From RPRB01 sp035501615 (GTDB taxonomy: Bacteria; Myxococcota; Myxococcia; Myxococcales; Myxococcaceae), in NCBI GenBank assembly GCA_035501615.1, contig DATJVY010000019.1, forward strand, positions 11,606-75,605: a stretch of 64,000 nucleotides of DNA, written 5' to 3'. This document shows, in pieces, positions 8,467 to 16,467 of this stretch; the first letter of the stretch is position 1, and every line of letters starts with the position of its first letter. The notes beneath the pieces were generated by a model, which was not told the DNA's origin, did no database searches, and saw nothing but the letters and a program-made list of their open reading frames with translations. The position numbers and the translations under genes were made by a program.

Positions 8467-10641
8467 TCAGGCGTTCGCCGCGTGCGTGGTGTCCGGGCGC
8501 TCGGGCGGACGGGCGTCGAAGAGCTGCTGGATCCGCGCCAGACGGCGGCTCCCCTCGGCGGAGAGCTTCCCGCGGGCGGCGATCATCCGGTGCAGCAGGT
8601 CCAGCGCGGCGCGCCGCTTCTCGGTGCTCCTCGGAAGGAGCGCCGGAAGGGTGGACAGGGCCTTCTCCTCGTCGAGCCGCACCAGCAGGAACTGCTCCTT
8701 GAGGATCCCCTTCAGCTCGGCGAGCGACCGGCGCACCTCCACCGGGCGAGCGGTCCGGAGCGCCAGGAACATCGAGTAGCCGCGCTCGTCCGCGGTGCCC
8801 TCCGCGAGTCGCACGTAGACCAGCGCCCGAACCGCGGCCTCCAGCATGCCGCCAGCCTCGAATCGCTTCTCCAGCGCGGCGCGCTGCCGATCCTCGAGCA
8901 TCTCGCGAAGGAGGTCCCGCTCGGGCTGGTGCTCCCGGACCGCCTCCGGTCCGAACCCGGCCAGCGCCTGGAGGACGGGATTCCCGTAGACCGCGAGGAA
9001 CACCGACTCGGTGAGCGCGTCCCGGGTCGCGCCGATGGCATCCAGGCTGGAGCCGATCCAGGAGGAGACGGCCCTCTCCACGCCGAGCAGCGGATTGTTC
9101 GGTGAGGCGGCCTGTCGCCGGGCGCGCACCTGGGGAGCCAGGACCTTCACCGGCCAGAGGAACGGGTTGCGGTCGGACAGCATCGAGAACCGCAGCCGGC
9201 TCGGGTGCAGCTGGCGCAGCAGCCGGGCCACCGGCTCCTGGAACAGGGTGCGCACCACCGGCGAGGCCAGCTCCTGGTACAGGCTGCGGTTCGCCTCGGA
9301 CACGCGCGCCACGGTGGCGAAGCGCCGCTCGTCCTCGGGAGGGTTGTGACCGAGCGCACGGATGTCGTCGAGCGTGCGGGCCTCGAGCCGGAAGAGGTAT
9401 TTCCCATCGACGAGCTCGGGGTTCTCGGTGTCCTCGTCCACCTCGGTGATGACCGCCTCGTAGAGCCCGGGGGGCAGCATGTCGATCAGCCCCATGCAGC
9501 TCGCGAACTCGCGGTGCTCCTTCGTCGCCACCTTGCCGGAGACGAAGATGCCGAGGTGACCGACGCTGTCGTGGAGCGTGTAGACGATGGTCTGGCCCGC
9601 GGCCTCGATCTCCTTCTCGGTCCGGTAGAGGTCGGTGACCCAGCCCAGCGCCTGCTGGGGCGGCGTGATGTCGTCACCCCAGGAGCAGAAGACGACGATC
9701 GGCGACTTCACGTTGCGCAGGTCGATTCGCGTGCCGTCCGACGCCTGGAGCCCACCGGTGGAGAGCTTGTTGCCGACGAAGAGGTTGTCGGCGATCCACT
9801 GCATCTCCCCGGCATCGAGGAGCACCGGGCTCCCCCACCAGGTCTCGAAGTCCAGGTAGCGGGGCGCCTCGGTGTCGATCTTCGAGTACAGGTTGTAGGC
9901 CTTCTTCCAGTAGGTGTTCGCCAGGTTCAGTGACTCGAAGTTGGCGATGAGGTGCGCGCCGTCGAAGATCCCGTGCCCCATGTCGCCGGCGAGCTTGGTG
10001 AGCCAGGTTCCACCGAGGAGGCCTCCGAGGTAGCGGAGCGGGTTCTTCCCCCGCACTCCGGCCCAGTACGAGAGCGGCGATCCGGCGAGCAGGATGGGCC
10101 CGGTGAGCTCCGGCCGGAGCGCGGCCATCATCATGATCTGCCAGCCCGCCTGGCAGTTGGCGATCACCACCGGCCGCCCCTCCGCCTCCGGATGGCGGGC
10201 GTTCACCGTCTCCAGGAACGCGGCTTCGGTCCGGCACACGTCCTCGACGGTCTGACCGGGGACCGGCTCGGGGAGGAAGCCGATGAAGTAGCAGGCGTGG
10301 CCGGCGGCGAACGCCGCGCCGATCTCGCTGTCGTGCTTCATGCCGCCGATGCCGGGGCCGTGCCCCGCGCGCGGATCCACCACCACGAAGGGGGGCTTGG
10401 TGGGATCGATCTGCGTCCCCTCCGGAGGGACGATCCGCACGAGCAGGTAATTGGTGGGGCGTGGAAGTGTCCGACCATCGACGACGAGCTCGGACTCGAA
10501 CTCGAGGACGTGGGGGACATCCTTCCTGCTTTGCTCGAGATAGCGGTTTCCGCGCTGGCGCAGGGTGTCCAGGAGCAGCACCGACCGCTGCCAGGCGTCG
10601 AGCCAGTACTCCGGGACGGGACCGAGAGAGAAGGTCTTCAT
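8467..10641 (-). CDS. DUF3141 protein, PHA-synthase-like alpha/beta hydrolase
   Basis: A 724-residue protein of the DUF3141 family, related to the PhaC class of alpha/beta hydrolases. The N-terminal half holds a nucleophile elbow around Cys163 (ANCQAGW), an Asp in CSWGDDITPP and a His in DSVGHLGIF. This is a Cys-Asp-His triad like that of polyhydroxyalkanoate synthases. The C-terminal third is helical and of unknown role. It precedes fabI by 20 bases, and DUF3141 genes elsewhere are also found near fabI, so an acyl-CoA or acyl-ACP role is likely; substrate unknown. The ATG at 10641 has a GGAG 9 bases upstream. An in-frame ATG at 10662 lies within a perfect inverted repeat and is less likely. 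Confidence 0.8.
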   Translation of the reverse strand: MKTFSLGPVPEYWLDAWQRSVLLLDTLRQRGNRYLEQSRKDVPHVLEFESELVVDGRTLPRPTNYLLVRIVPPEGTQIDPTKPPFVVVDPRAGHGPGIGGMKHDSEIGAAFAAGHACYFIGFLPEPVPGQTVEDVCRTEAAFLETVNARHPEAEGRPVVIANCQAGWQIMMMAALRPELTGPILLAGSPLSYWAGVRGKNPLRYLGGLLGGTWLTKLAGDMGHGIFDGAHLIANFESLNLANTYWKKAYNLYSKIDTEAPRYLDFETWWGSPVLLDAGEMQWIADNLFVGNKLSTGGLQASDGTRIDLRNVKSPIVVFCSWGDDITPPQQALGWVTDLYRTEKEIEAAGQTIVYTLHDSVGHLGIFVSGKVATKEHREFASCMGLIDMLPPGLYEAVITEVDEDTENPELVDGKYLFRLEARTLDDIRALGHNPPEDERRFATVARVSEANRSLYQELASPVVRTLFQEPVARLLRQLHPSRLRFSMLSDRNPFLWPVKVLAPQVRARRQAASPNNPLLGVERAVSSWIGSSLDAIGATRDALTESVFLAVYGNPVLQALAGFGPEAVREHQPERDLLREMLEDRQRAALEKRFEAGGMLEAAVRALVYVRLAEGTADERGYSMFLALRTARPVEVRRSLAELKGILKEQFLLVRLDEEKALSTLPALLPRSTEKRRAALDLLHRMIAARGKLSAEGSRRLARIQQLFDARPPERPDTTHAANA

Positions 10642-10659
10642 GGCTGCTTGCTCCGTCGT

Positions 10660-10677
10660 CATGCGTGAAAACGCATG
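10660..10677 (-). promoter_or_regulatory. Perfect inverted repeat before the DUF3141-fabI pair
   Basis: The 7-base arms CATGCGT and ACGCATG flank GAAA on the plus strand (TTTC on the minus strand). The repeat lies 19 bases upstream of the preferred DUF3141 start at 10641. It could be an operator for a repressor of this operon or an mRNA stem-loop in the leader. Which one is unknown. Confidence 0.45.
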
Positions 10678-10841
10678 CAAATCCGGCACCGTACGGGCTC
10701 CGGCCGAGTGCGCGGGGATCGTGGGGAGCCCATGCGTGGTCGGGCGCAACCCGGGGACGCTGCCTGCCATTCCGGCGCAAGACGTGCGCGCGGGCAGCGT
10801 CGCTCCCGCCGGGCTAGGGTCGGGGCTCCGGGAGGGTTCGC

Positions 10842-11282
10842 ATGAGAGAGCTGGCCTGGATGGGAGTGGGTGTGACGGCGCTCCTGCTCGGATGCGCGTC
10901 CGCGCCGCCGGCCCCGGCCGCGGGAGAGAAGACGGTGCCCGGTGCGCAGTACCTGCTCGGCTCGGAGTGGGAGCTGCGAGATCTCGGCGGCACGCCGGTT
11001 CTCGAGGACCACAAGCCCACGCTCGTCTTCCCTGCGGCAGGCGAGGTCGCGGGCAACGCCTCCTGCAACCGCTTCACCGGGCCGGCGGACGTCGGCGACG
11101 GGACGCTCCGGGTCGGCGCGCTGGCCAGCACGAGGATGGCCTGCACGCCGGAGGTGGACGTGCAGGAGAAGGCGTTCCTCGTGGCGCTCCAGAACTCCCG
11201 GCGCATGGAGCTGGTGGGCGGCGAGCTGGTGGTGCACACCGAGAGCCTGGAGCAGCCGCTGCGCTTCCGCCGGACGCGGTGA
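10842..11282 (+). CDS. META-domain (HslJ-like) lipoprotein
   Basis: A 146-residue lipoprotein. The signal peptide ends in lipobox LLGC (Cys near 19). The mature part matches the META/HslJ fold: a WELRDLGG start, the GNASCNRFTG motif in the middle and the STRMAC motif about 30 residues later, the two most conserved parts of the family. Relatives (E. coli HslJ, Leishmania META) are linked to stress and novobiocin resistance, with unknown biochemistry. The ATG follows a GGAGG. It is followed 25 bases later by the D-amino-acid-oxidase-like gene, perhaps in one transcript. Confidence 0.85.
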   Translation: MRELAWMGVGVTALLLGCASAPPAPAAGEKTVPGAQYLLGSEWELRDLGGTPVLEDHKPTLVFPAAGEVAGNASCNRFTGPADVGDGTLRVGALASTRMACTPEVDVQEKAFLVALQNSRRMELVGGELVVHTESLEQPLRFRRTR

Positions 11283-11307
11283 ACGGTCCAGGCACCGAGG
11301 CAGGCCC

Positions 11308-12225
11308 GTGGCGGAGGTGACCATCGTCGGGGCCGGCGTGGTGGGTCTCACCACCGCGCTGGCGCTCCGGGAGACCGGGCACCGGGTCCGCATGCTCTCC
11401 GCCGAGCGGCCGGAGCAGACGACCTCGGCCGCGGCTGGCGCGCTCTGGTACCCGTTCGAGGTCGGGCCACCGGACAGGGTGAACCGGTGGGCGCGGACCA
11501 CGCGAGAGTGGTTGCTCGGGCTCTCCCGCTCCACGCCCGAGGCGGGGGTCGACGTGGTGACCGCCCGCGAGTGCACGTCCGACGCGCGCCGCCCGTGGTG
11601 GGCCGGCGCGATCGAGGGGCTCCGGCTGGTGAGGGGCCCGCAGCCGGGTGGAGCGGTCCTGGCCTGGGAGTTCGAGGCGCCGAGGGTCGAGCCGGCGCTG
11701 CACCTCCCGTGGCTCGAGTCGCGGCTGGAGCGGCGGATCGAGATCGCCCGCGTCGAGCGGCTGGACGACGTGCCCGGGGACGTGGTGGTGAACTGCACGG
11801 GCATCGGCGCGCGCCGCCTCACCGGTGATCGCTCGCTCCGGGCGCTCCTGGGGCAGACGGTCGTGGTCGCTCCGGGCGAGGTGGACCCGCGGCGGATGCA
11901 CGGGGACGAGCGCGATCTCGGGGCGATGCTCTACGTCATCCCGCGGCGTACCGAGGTCGTCATCGGCGGATGCGCCCTCCCCTTCGACGGCGACGTTCCG
12001 CCGGCGCCGGACCCGGCCCTGCGTGCGGCGTTCCTCGAGCGGGCGCGGACGGCGGGATTCCGCCATGGACCGGTGCTGCGCGACGCGGTGGGCTTGCGGC
12101 CGGTGCGTCCGGAGGTCCGGCTGGAGCGGGTGGGCCGCATCGTGCACCACTACGGGCACGGCGGCGCCGGGTACACGCTCGCCCGCGGATCGGCGGCGGA
12201 CATCCTCCCGCTGGTCGGGTCCTGA
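11308..12225 (+). CDS. FAD-dependent D-amino-acid-oxidase-like protein
   Basis: A 305-residue flavoprotein. The N-terminus carries the dinucleotide-binding motif VTIVGAGVVGLTTALAL (about 4-20) and a second conserved block SAAAGALWYPF near 45-55. The C-terminus has GLRPVRPEVRLE and HHYGHGGAGYTL, which match the DAAO/D-aspartate oxidase signature. The expected reaction is oxidative deamination of D-amino acids with H2O2 release; the substrate cannot be told from sequence. The start is a GTG at 11308, because the frame continues upstream only through a different gene. It is convergent with truA. Confidence 0.85.
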   Translation: MAEVTIVGAGVVGLTTALALRETGHRVRMLSAERPEQTTSAAAGALWYPFEVGPPDRVNRWARTTREWLLGLSRSTPEAGVDVVTARECTSDARRPWWAGAIEGLRLVRGPQPGGAVLAWEFEAPRVEPALHLPWLESRLERRIEIARVERLDDVPGDVVVNCTGIGARRLTGDRSLRALLGQTVVVAPGEVDPRRMHGDERDLGAMLYVIPRRTEVVIGGCALPFDGDVPPAPDPALRAAFLERARTAGFRHGPVLRDAVGLRPVRPEVRLERVGRIVHHYGHGGAGYTLARGSAADILPLVGS

Positions 12226-12276
12226 GGGCGCGCCGGGAGGCCCGGGTGCAACTGGCGCCTTCCATCGCCGAGGAAC

Positions 12277-12293
12277 GCCGGCCCGGTGCCGGC
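12277..12293. terminator. Possible bidirectional stem-loop terminator
   Basis: Two copies of GCCGGC flank CCGGT in the gap between the convergent DAAO-like and truA genes, and can form a 6-pair GC stem on either strand. There is no T-run, so this would not be a standard intrinsic terminator. Confidence 0.3.
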
Positions 12294-12301
12294 CCCCTCG
12301 T

Positions 12302-13060
12302 TCATGCCGACGGCCGCGGCCCCGTGCCGTAGGTCACCTCGACCAGCGTGAGCCCGTGCGCCGGCGCGGTCGGTCCGGCCAGCGTCCGGTCCTTCGCCGC
12401 GAGCACCTCGGCGACCCACTCCGGCGCGCGCCTCCCCCGCCCCACCTCGACCAGCGAGCCCACGACGTTCCGCACCATGTGCTTGAGGAAGGCCGTCCCC
12501 TCCACCTCGATGCGGAGGATGTCTCCCACCGGGAGCAGCTCGAGCTCCCGCAGCGTCCGCCGCGGGTGTGGCGCCTCGCAGTCGGCGGCCCGGAAGCTCG
12601 AGAAGTCATGGGTCCCCACGAGGGCCCTGGCCGCGAGCTGCATCGCCTCCACCTCGAGCGGAGGGAAGACCTCCCAGTGCGTCCGCCGGAGCAGGGGCGC
12701 CCGGCTCGGGCGGCGCGAGATCAGGTAGCGGTACCGCTTCCCGGTGGCCCAGCGGCGCGGATCGAAGTCGGCGGGGACCTCGTCGGCCGCGACCACCGCC
12801 AGATCCACCGGGAGGAGATCCGACAGCCCCCGCACGTAGGCCTTCGCCGGCAGCACGCGCGGCGCGTCGAAGGCCACCACCTGCCCCAGCGCGTGCACCC
12901 CCGCGTCGGTCCGCCCAGCCGCAGCGGTGGTCAGCTTGCTGCCGAGGAGCTCGGCCAGCGCGGTCTCGAGCACCTCCTGCACGCTCCGCCCGTTGGGCTG
13001 GCGCTGCCAGCCCACGAACTCGGTCCCGTCGTACTCCAGCGTGAGCCGAACCCGGGGCAT
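12302..13060 (-). CDS. truA: tRNA pseudouridine(38-40) synthase TruA
   Basis: It converts uridines 38-40 in the anticodon arm of many tRNAs to pseudouridine. The 252 residues match the family length. The catalytic motif GRTDAGVHA contains Asp52, and the N-terminal YDGTEFVGWQRQ and later FSSFRA and HMVRNVVGSL blocks are all TruA hallmarks. The ATG at 13060 shares one base with the stop of the upstream kinase gene (TGATG), so translation is probably coupled. It is the last gene of a tightly packed minus-strand run reaching back to 16397. Confidence 0.96.
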   Translation of the reverse strand: MPRVRLTLEYDGTEFVGWQRQPNGRSVQEVLETALAELLGSKLTTAAAGRTDAGVHALGQVVAFDAPRVLPAKAYVRGLSDLLPVDLAVVAADEVPADFDPRRWATGKRYRYLISRRPSRAPLLRRTHWEVFPPLEVEAMQLAARALVGTHDFSSFRAADCEAPHPRRTLRELELLPVGDILRIEVEGTAFLKHMVRNVVGSLVEVGRGRRAPEWVAEVLAAKDRTLAGPTAPAHGLTLVEVTYGTGPRPSA

Positions 13061-14226
13061 CAGCGGTACTTCAGCCAGTCCCGCAGCACGTCGCGGGCCA
13101 GCTCCTCCAGGGTCAGCCCGTTGCGCTCGGCCACCGCCTCGAGGGCCCTCCGGTCCGCGTCGTCCAGGTGCAGCCGCAGCGCCCGGGCGCCGCGGCTGGC
13201 CGGCCCGTCCGGAGCGAGCGTCTCCGAGGCTCGGGTGAGCCGCGCCCGCTCCGCCTCCAGCTCGTCGGAGAAGAGCTGCTTCAGGAAGTTCGCCAGGTGC
13301 ATGCTCGAGGGCCGGAACTCGCTCTCCCCGAGCAGGTGGTCCAGATCGCGCTGCATCTCCCAGGCGCTGGGGTAGCGCCGGTCGCGGTCCTTCTCCAGCG
13401 CGCGCATCACCACCCCCTCCACCTCGGGGGGGATGTCGGGCTTGAAGTAGCTGGGGCCGTAGATCTTCGCCTCGCTGATGCTGCGGAGCACGGCCACCTC
13501 CGAGTCACCGGTGAAGAGCCGGAATCCGGTCAGCCACTCGTAGAGCACGACCCCGAGGGAGAAGATGTCGCTGCGGCAGTCCAGCGGGTTGCCCAGGGCC
13601 TGCTCCGGGCTCATGTAGCTGATCTTCCCCTTGATCTCCCCGGCGGTGGTCTCGCCGGTCTGGCCACGTGCCTTGGCGATCCCGAAGTCGAGGATCTTCA
13701 CCGTCCCGTCGAAGGAGACGAAGACGTTCTCGGGGGTGACGTCGCGGTGCACGATGTGCAGCGGGTTTCCCCAGGCGTCGGTCCGCTGGTGCGCGTAGTG
13801 CAGCCCCTCGCAGACGCTGGAGGCGATCTTCAGCGCGTACACCACCGGGAAGGCGATCCCCATCCGCTCGGCCTTGGGGATGATGCGCGCCATGTCGCGC
13901 CCGAAGACGTACTCCATGGCGATGAAGTAGCTGTCGTCCACCTGCCCCAGCTCGTGGATCTGCACGATGTTGGGATGGTTGAGCTGCGCGGCCAGCCGGG
14001 CCTCGTCGAGGAACATCTGCACGAAGCTGTTCTGCTTCGACAGGTGCGGGCGGATCCGCTTGATGACCACGGTCTTCTCGAAGCCCTCCAGCCCCTCCTG
14101 CCGGGCGAGGAAGATCTCCGCCATCCCGCCCACCGCCAGCCGGTCGAGCAGCACGTACTTCCCGAACCGCAGTCCGCCGGTGCGCTGCGCAGGAGGATTC
14201 CGGGTCAACGGACGCGAGGTTAGCAC
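13060..14226 (-). CDS. Soluble Ser/Thr protein kinase with RHH-like tail
   Basis: A 388-residue Hanks-type kinase without a membrane segment. The kinase domain spans about 21-300, with a Gly-rich loop (LLDRLAVGGMAEIF), a Lys in VIKRIRP, the catalytic loop HRDVTPEN, DFG, and a SPEQ motif at the end of the activation segment. The last 45 residues (LRLHLDDADRRALEAVAERN and beyond) resemble a ribbon-helix-helix or Arc-type segment. It lies two genes before the divergent mrpAB genes. In M. xanthus the cytoplasmic kinase Pkn14 phosphorylates MrpC, so this is a candidate equivalent; that is inference, and no gene symbol is given. It overlaps truA by one base and abuts the RlmI-like gene. Confidence 0.9.
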   Translation of the reverse strand: MLTSRPLTRNPPAQRTGGLRFGKYVLLDRLAVGGMAEIFLARQEGLEGFEKTVVIKRIRPHLSKQNSFVQMFLDEARLAAQLNHPNIVQIHELGQVDDSYFIAMEYVFGRDMARIIPKAERMGIAFPVVYALKIASSVCEGLHYAHQRTDAWGNPLHIVHRDVTPENVFVSFDGTVKILDFGIAKARGQTGETTAGEIKGKISYMSPEQALGNPLDCRSDIFSLGVVLYEWLTGFRLFTGDSEVAVLRSISEAKIYGPSYFKPDIPPEVEGVVMRALEKDRDRRYPSAWEMQRDLDHLLGESEFRPSSMHLANFLKQLFSDELEAERARLTRASETLAPDGPASRGARALRLHLDDADRRALEAVAERNGLTLEELARDVLRDWLKYR

Positions 14227-15192
14227 CTACAGCCGGAGGACCCGGACCTTGAGCGGCGCCTCCTCCCCCGGGGCCTCGGGGAAATCGAGCGTCGAGGGCC
14301 CGGGACGGGCCACCTCCGCCGCCGTCCGCCCCGAGCGGCGCACACCCTCCGCCAGCGCCGCCTCGAAGCGCCGCCCGGGCAACGCGGCCACGTTGCAGGC
14401 CGCGAGCAGCCAGCCCCCCGTCGCGACGAGGGGTGCGGCCTGCGCGACGAGCCGCGGCCAGTCGCGCGCCGCGGAGAACGTCCCCGTGCGCCCCCGGGCG
14501 AAGCCGGGCGGGTCGAGCACCACGGCCTCGAAGCGCTCGCCCCGCTTCCCGAGGCGCCGGAGCCAGTCGAACACGTCTCCGGCGAGCCGGTCGGTCGCCG
14601 GGGGAGACTGGCCATTCAGCTGCGCGTTCTCCTCGGCCCAGGAGAGCGAGCGCCGGCTCAGGTCCACGTCCACTGCCCGCACTGCCCCACCGGCGCGCGC
14701 CGCGATCCCGAAGGCGCCGGTGTAGGCGAAGCAGTTGAGGAGGGTCGCTCCGCGGGCGTGGGCACGGACCCAGGCCCGTGCCTCGCGCATGTCGAGGTAC
14801 AGCCCCACCGCGAGCCCCTGCCCCGGGCGGATCCGGAAGGCCAGGCCCTGCTCGAGCACGTCCACCGACTCGACCGGCGCCCCGCGGAGCGGCCGAGCCG
14901 GAGCCCGGGCCGACCGCTCCTCGCTCCCCAGCGCGCCGGCCTCCTTCGGCCGCTCCTTCACGTACAGCGCCCGGAGCGGAACGAGCCCCATCGCGGCGTC
15001 CGCCACCTCCGCGGAATCCTGCGCTCCATAGAGGCTCAGCACGCCCACGTCCCCGAAGAGGTCGAGGGTCAGCCCCGGGGCGCCGTCGCCCGCCCCGTTG
15101 ACCCAGCGGAAGGCGGTGGTGCGCCCGTCGGCCCGGAGCGGTGCCCGGCGTCGCAACGCTCGCTCGAGGAGGCCCCGTGCCGCTCCGCTCAT
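14227..15192 (-). CDS. RlmI-type class I rRNA methyltransferase
   Basis: A 321-residue SAM-dependent methyltransferase of the RlmI/RlmK family, which makes 5-methylcytosine in 23S rRNA. The N-terminal 90 residues form an RNA-binding-like region with GAPGLTLDLFGDVGVL. The catalytic part has the SAM motif NCFAYTGAFGIAA, acidic DVDLSR, and DPPGFAR as motif IV. The start at 15192 overlaps the stop of the amidohydrolase-like gene (ATGA). The downstream kinase begins directly after its stop. The exact target base cannot be read from sequence. Confidence 0.88.
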   Translation of the reverse strand: MSGAARGLLERALRRRAPLRADGRTTAFRWVNGAGDGAPGLTLDLFGDVGVLSLYGAQDSAEVADAAMGLVPLRALYVKERPKEAGALGSEERSARAPARPLRGAPVESVDVLEQGLAFRIRPGQGLAVGLYLDMREARAWVRAHARGATLLNCFAYTGAFGIAARAGGAVRAVDVDLSRRSLSWAEENAQLNGQSPPATDRLAGDVFDWLRRLGKRGERFEAVVLDPPGFARGRTGTFSAARDWPRLVAQAAPLVATGGWLLAACNVAALPGRRFEAALAEGVRRSGRTAAEVARPGPSTLDFPEAPGEEAPLKVRVLRL

Positions 15193-16397
15193 GCGAGCGT
15201 GCGGCGCACCTGGGCGGCCTCGGCGAGCAAGGTCAGCAGCTCGGCCCCGAGCAGCTGACCCTCGCGGACCACCACCCGCCCGTTCACCACGGTCCAGGCC
15301 ACCGGCGAGCGCATCGAGGCGGCGAGGACCTCGATGGGGTCCCGCGACTGCGGGAGCAGGTCCACCAGGACCAGGTCCGCGAGCGCGCCGGGGATGATCC
15401 GCCCCGCCGGACGGCGAAAGACACGCTCCAGGAACATCGCCGGGCCGTCGCCCAGCACCTCGGGAACGCGCTCCCGCGCCCACAGCCGCCCGATGCGCGC
15501 CGCGCGGTGGGCGAGGATGCGGCCCGCCGTCCACTGCTCATGGAGGTCCCCCACTCCTGCGCTGGCCAGCGCCACGTGGTGACCGGGCTGCCAGACCGAC
15601 TCGAACCCGTGCAGCTCGCCCAAGAGATCCGCCAGGGGGCTCCAGGCCACCAGCACCGAACGCTCGGCCAGCCGCTCCGCCTCGGCGCCGTCGATCGCGC
15701 GGGCATGGGCGGCGACCGTGCTCGGCCCGAGCAGCCCGTGGCGGTCCAGCCGCTCGACCATCCGGGTGCGGTGCTGCTCGAAGTGCTCCGCCAGCTCGGC
15801 GTCGGTCTCGGCCAGCCGGAAGTGGACCGGCGCCCGGAGCCCCTCGGCGTCCCGTCCAACCGCGCGGAGCAGCTCGTCGGAGGCACCCAGGCAGCCGGCG
15901 AAGCCGAGGCCCGCGCGCGCCAGGGGGTCCTCGACGCTCTCCCGCGCCGCCTCGACGTTCAGCTCGTGGGTGGCGATACCGTGGCGACCCTGGGCGCCGA
16001 GCGAGGCCACCATGCGCACTCCCAGCGCCCGTGCCACCCGGAGGCGTCCGGCGAGCGTCGCTGCCCCGTCGTCCGCCGCCTCCACCTGGTCCAGGACGGT
16101 GGTGACCCCGCCCCGGAGCGCCTGCGCGAGCGACGCCGCGGCGAGCGCCGAGGACTCGGAGGCGGTGAGGGGACGGCCGACCGCGGGAACGGACGCGAGC
16201 TGCGTGTGCGCGTCGACGCGGCCCGGCACCAGGAGCCTTCCCTGCGCCTCGATGGCCCAGTCGCCCGGCCGCACCGGCTCGTTCCCGTCGGGGGAGATGC
16301 GGGCGACCATCCCGCCCTCCACCACCACCGCGCGGTGTGAATGCACGGCCTCTCGGTCCAGCAGCGTGCAATCCTTGACGAGCAGGCGGCCTTCCAT
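15189..16397 (-). CDS. Amidohydrolase-like protein lacking most metal ligands
   Basis: A 402-residue protein with the amidohydrolase layout of the SsnA/TRZ/ATZ type: an N-terminal beta-sandwich part, LLVPGRVDAHT at about 55-65 and a C-terminal GALADLVLVDL. The usual metal ligands are mostly gone. The HxH pair is H64-Q66, the His of the HxAE motif is Arg194 (HFRLAE), and the late Asp is Ala280 (ASAG); only His231 remains. It may be an inactive relative with a binding role. The ATG at 16397 is chosen because the frame upstream reads through the divergent mrpA promoter. It heads the minus-strand run to truA. Confidence 0.75.
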   Translation of the reverse strand: MEGRLLVKDCTLLDREAVHSHRAVVVEGGMVARISPDGNEPVRPGDWAIEAQGRLLVPGRVDAHTQLASVPAVGRPLTASESSALAAASLAQALRGGVTTVLDQVEAADDGAATLAGRLRVARALGVRMVASLGAQGRHGIATHELNVEAARESVEDPLARAGLGFAGCLGASDELLRAVGRDAEGLRAPVHFRLAETDAELAEHFEQHRTRMVERLDRHGLLGPSTVAAHARAIDGAEAERLAERSVLVAWSPLADLLGELHGFESVWQPGHHVALASAGVGDLHEQWTAGRILAHRAARIGRLWARERVPEVLGDGPAMFLERVFRRPAGRIIPGALADLVLVDLLPQSRDPIEVLAASMRSPVAWTVVNGRVVVREGQLLGAELLTLLAEAAQVRRTLA

Positions 16398-16467
16398 CGG
16401 GGTCTGCACTGTATCCGGTGCCGCCACCGCGAGCATGCGGAGGGAGCCGGGGCTACACTCCTGTCTC

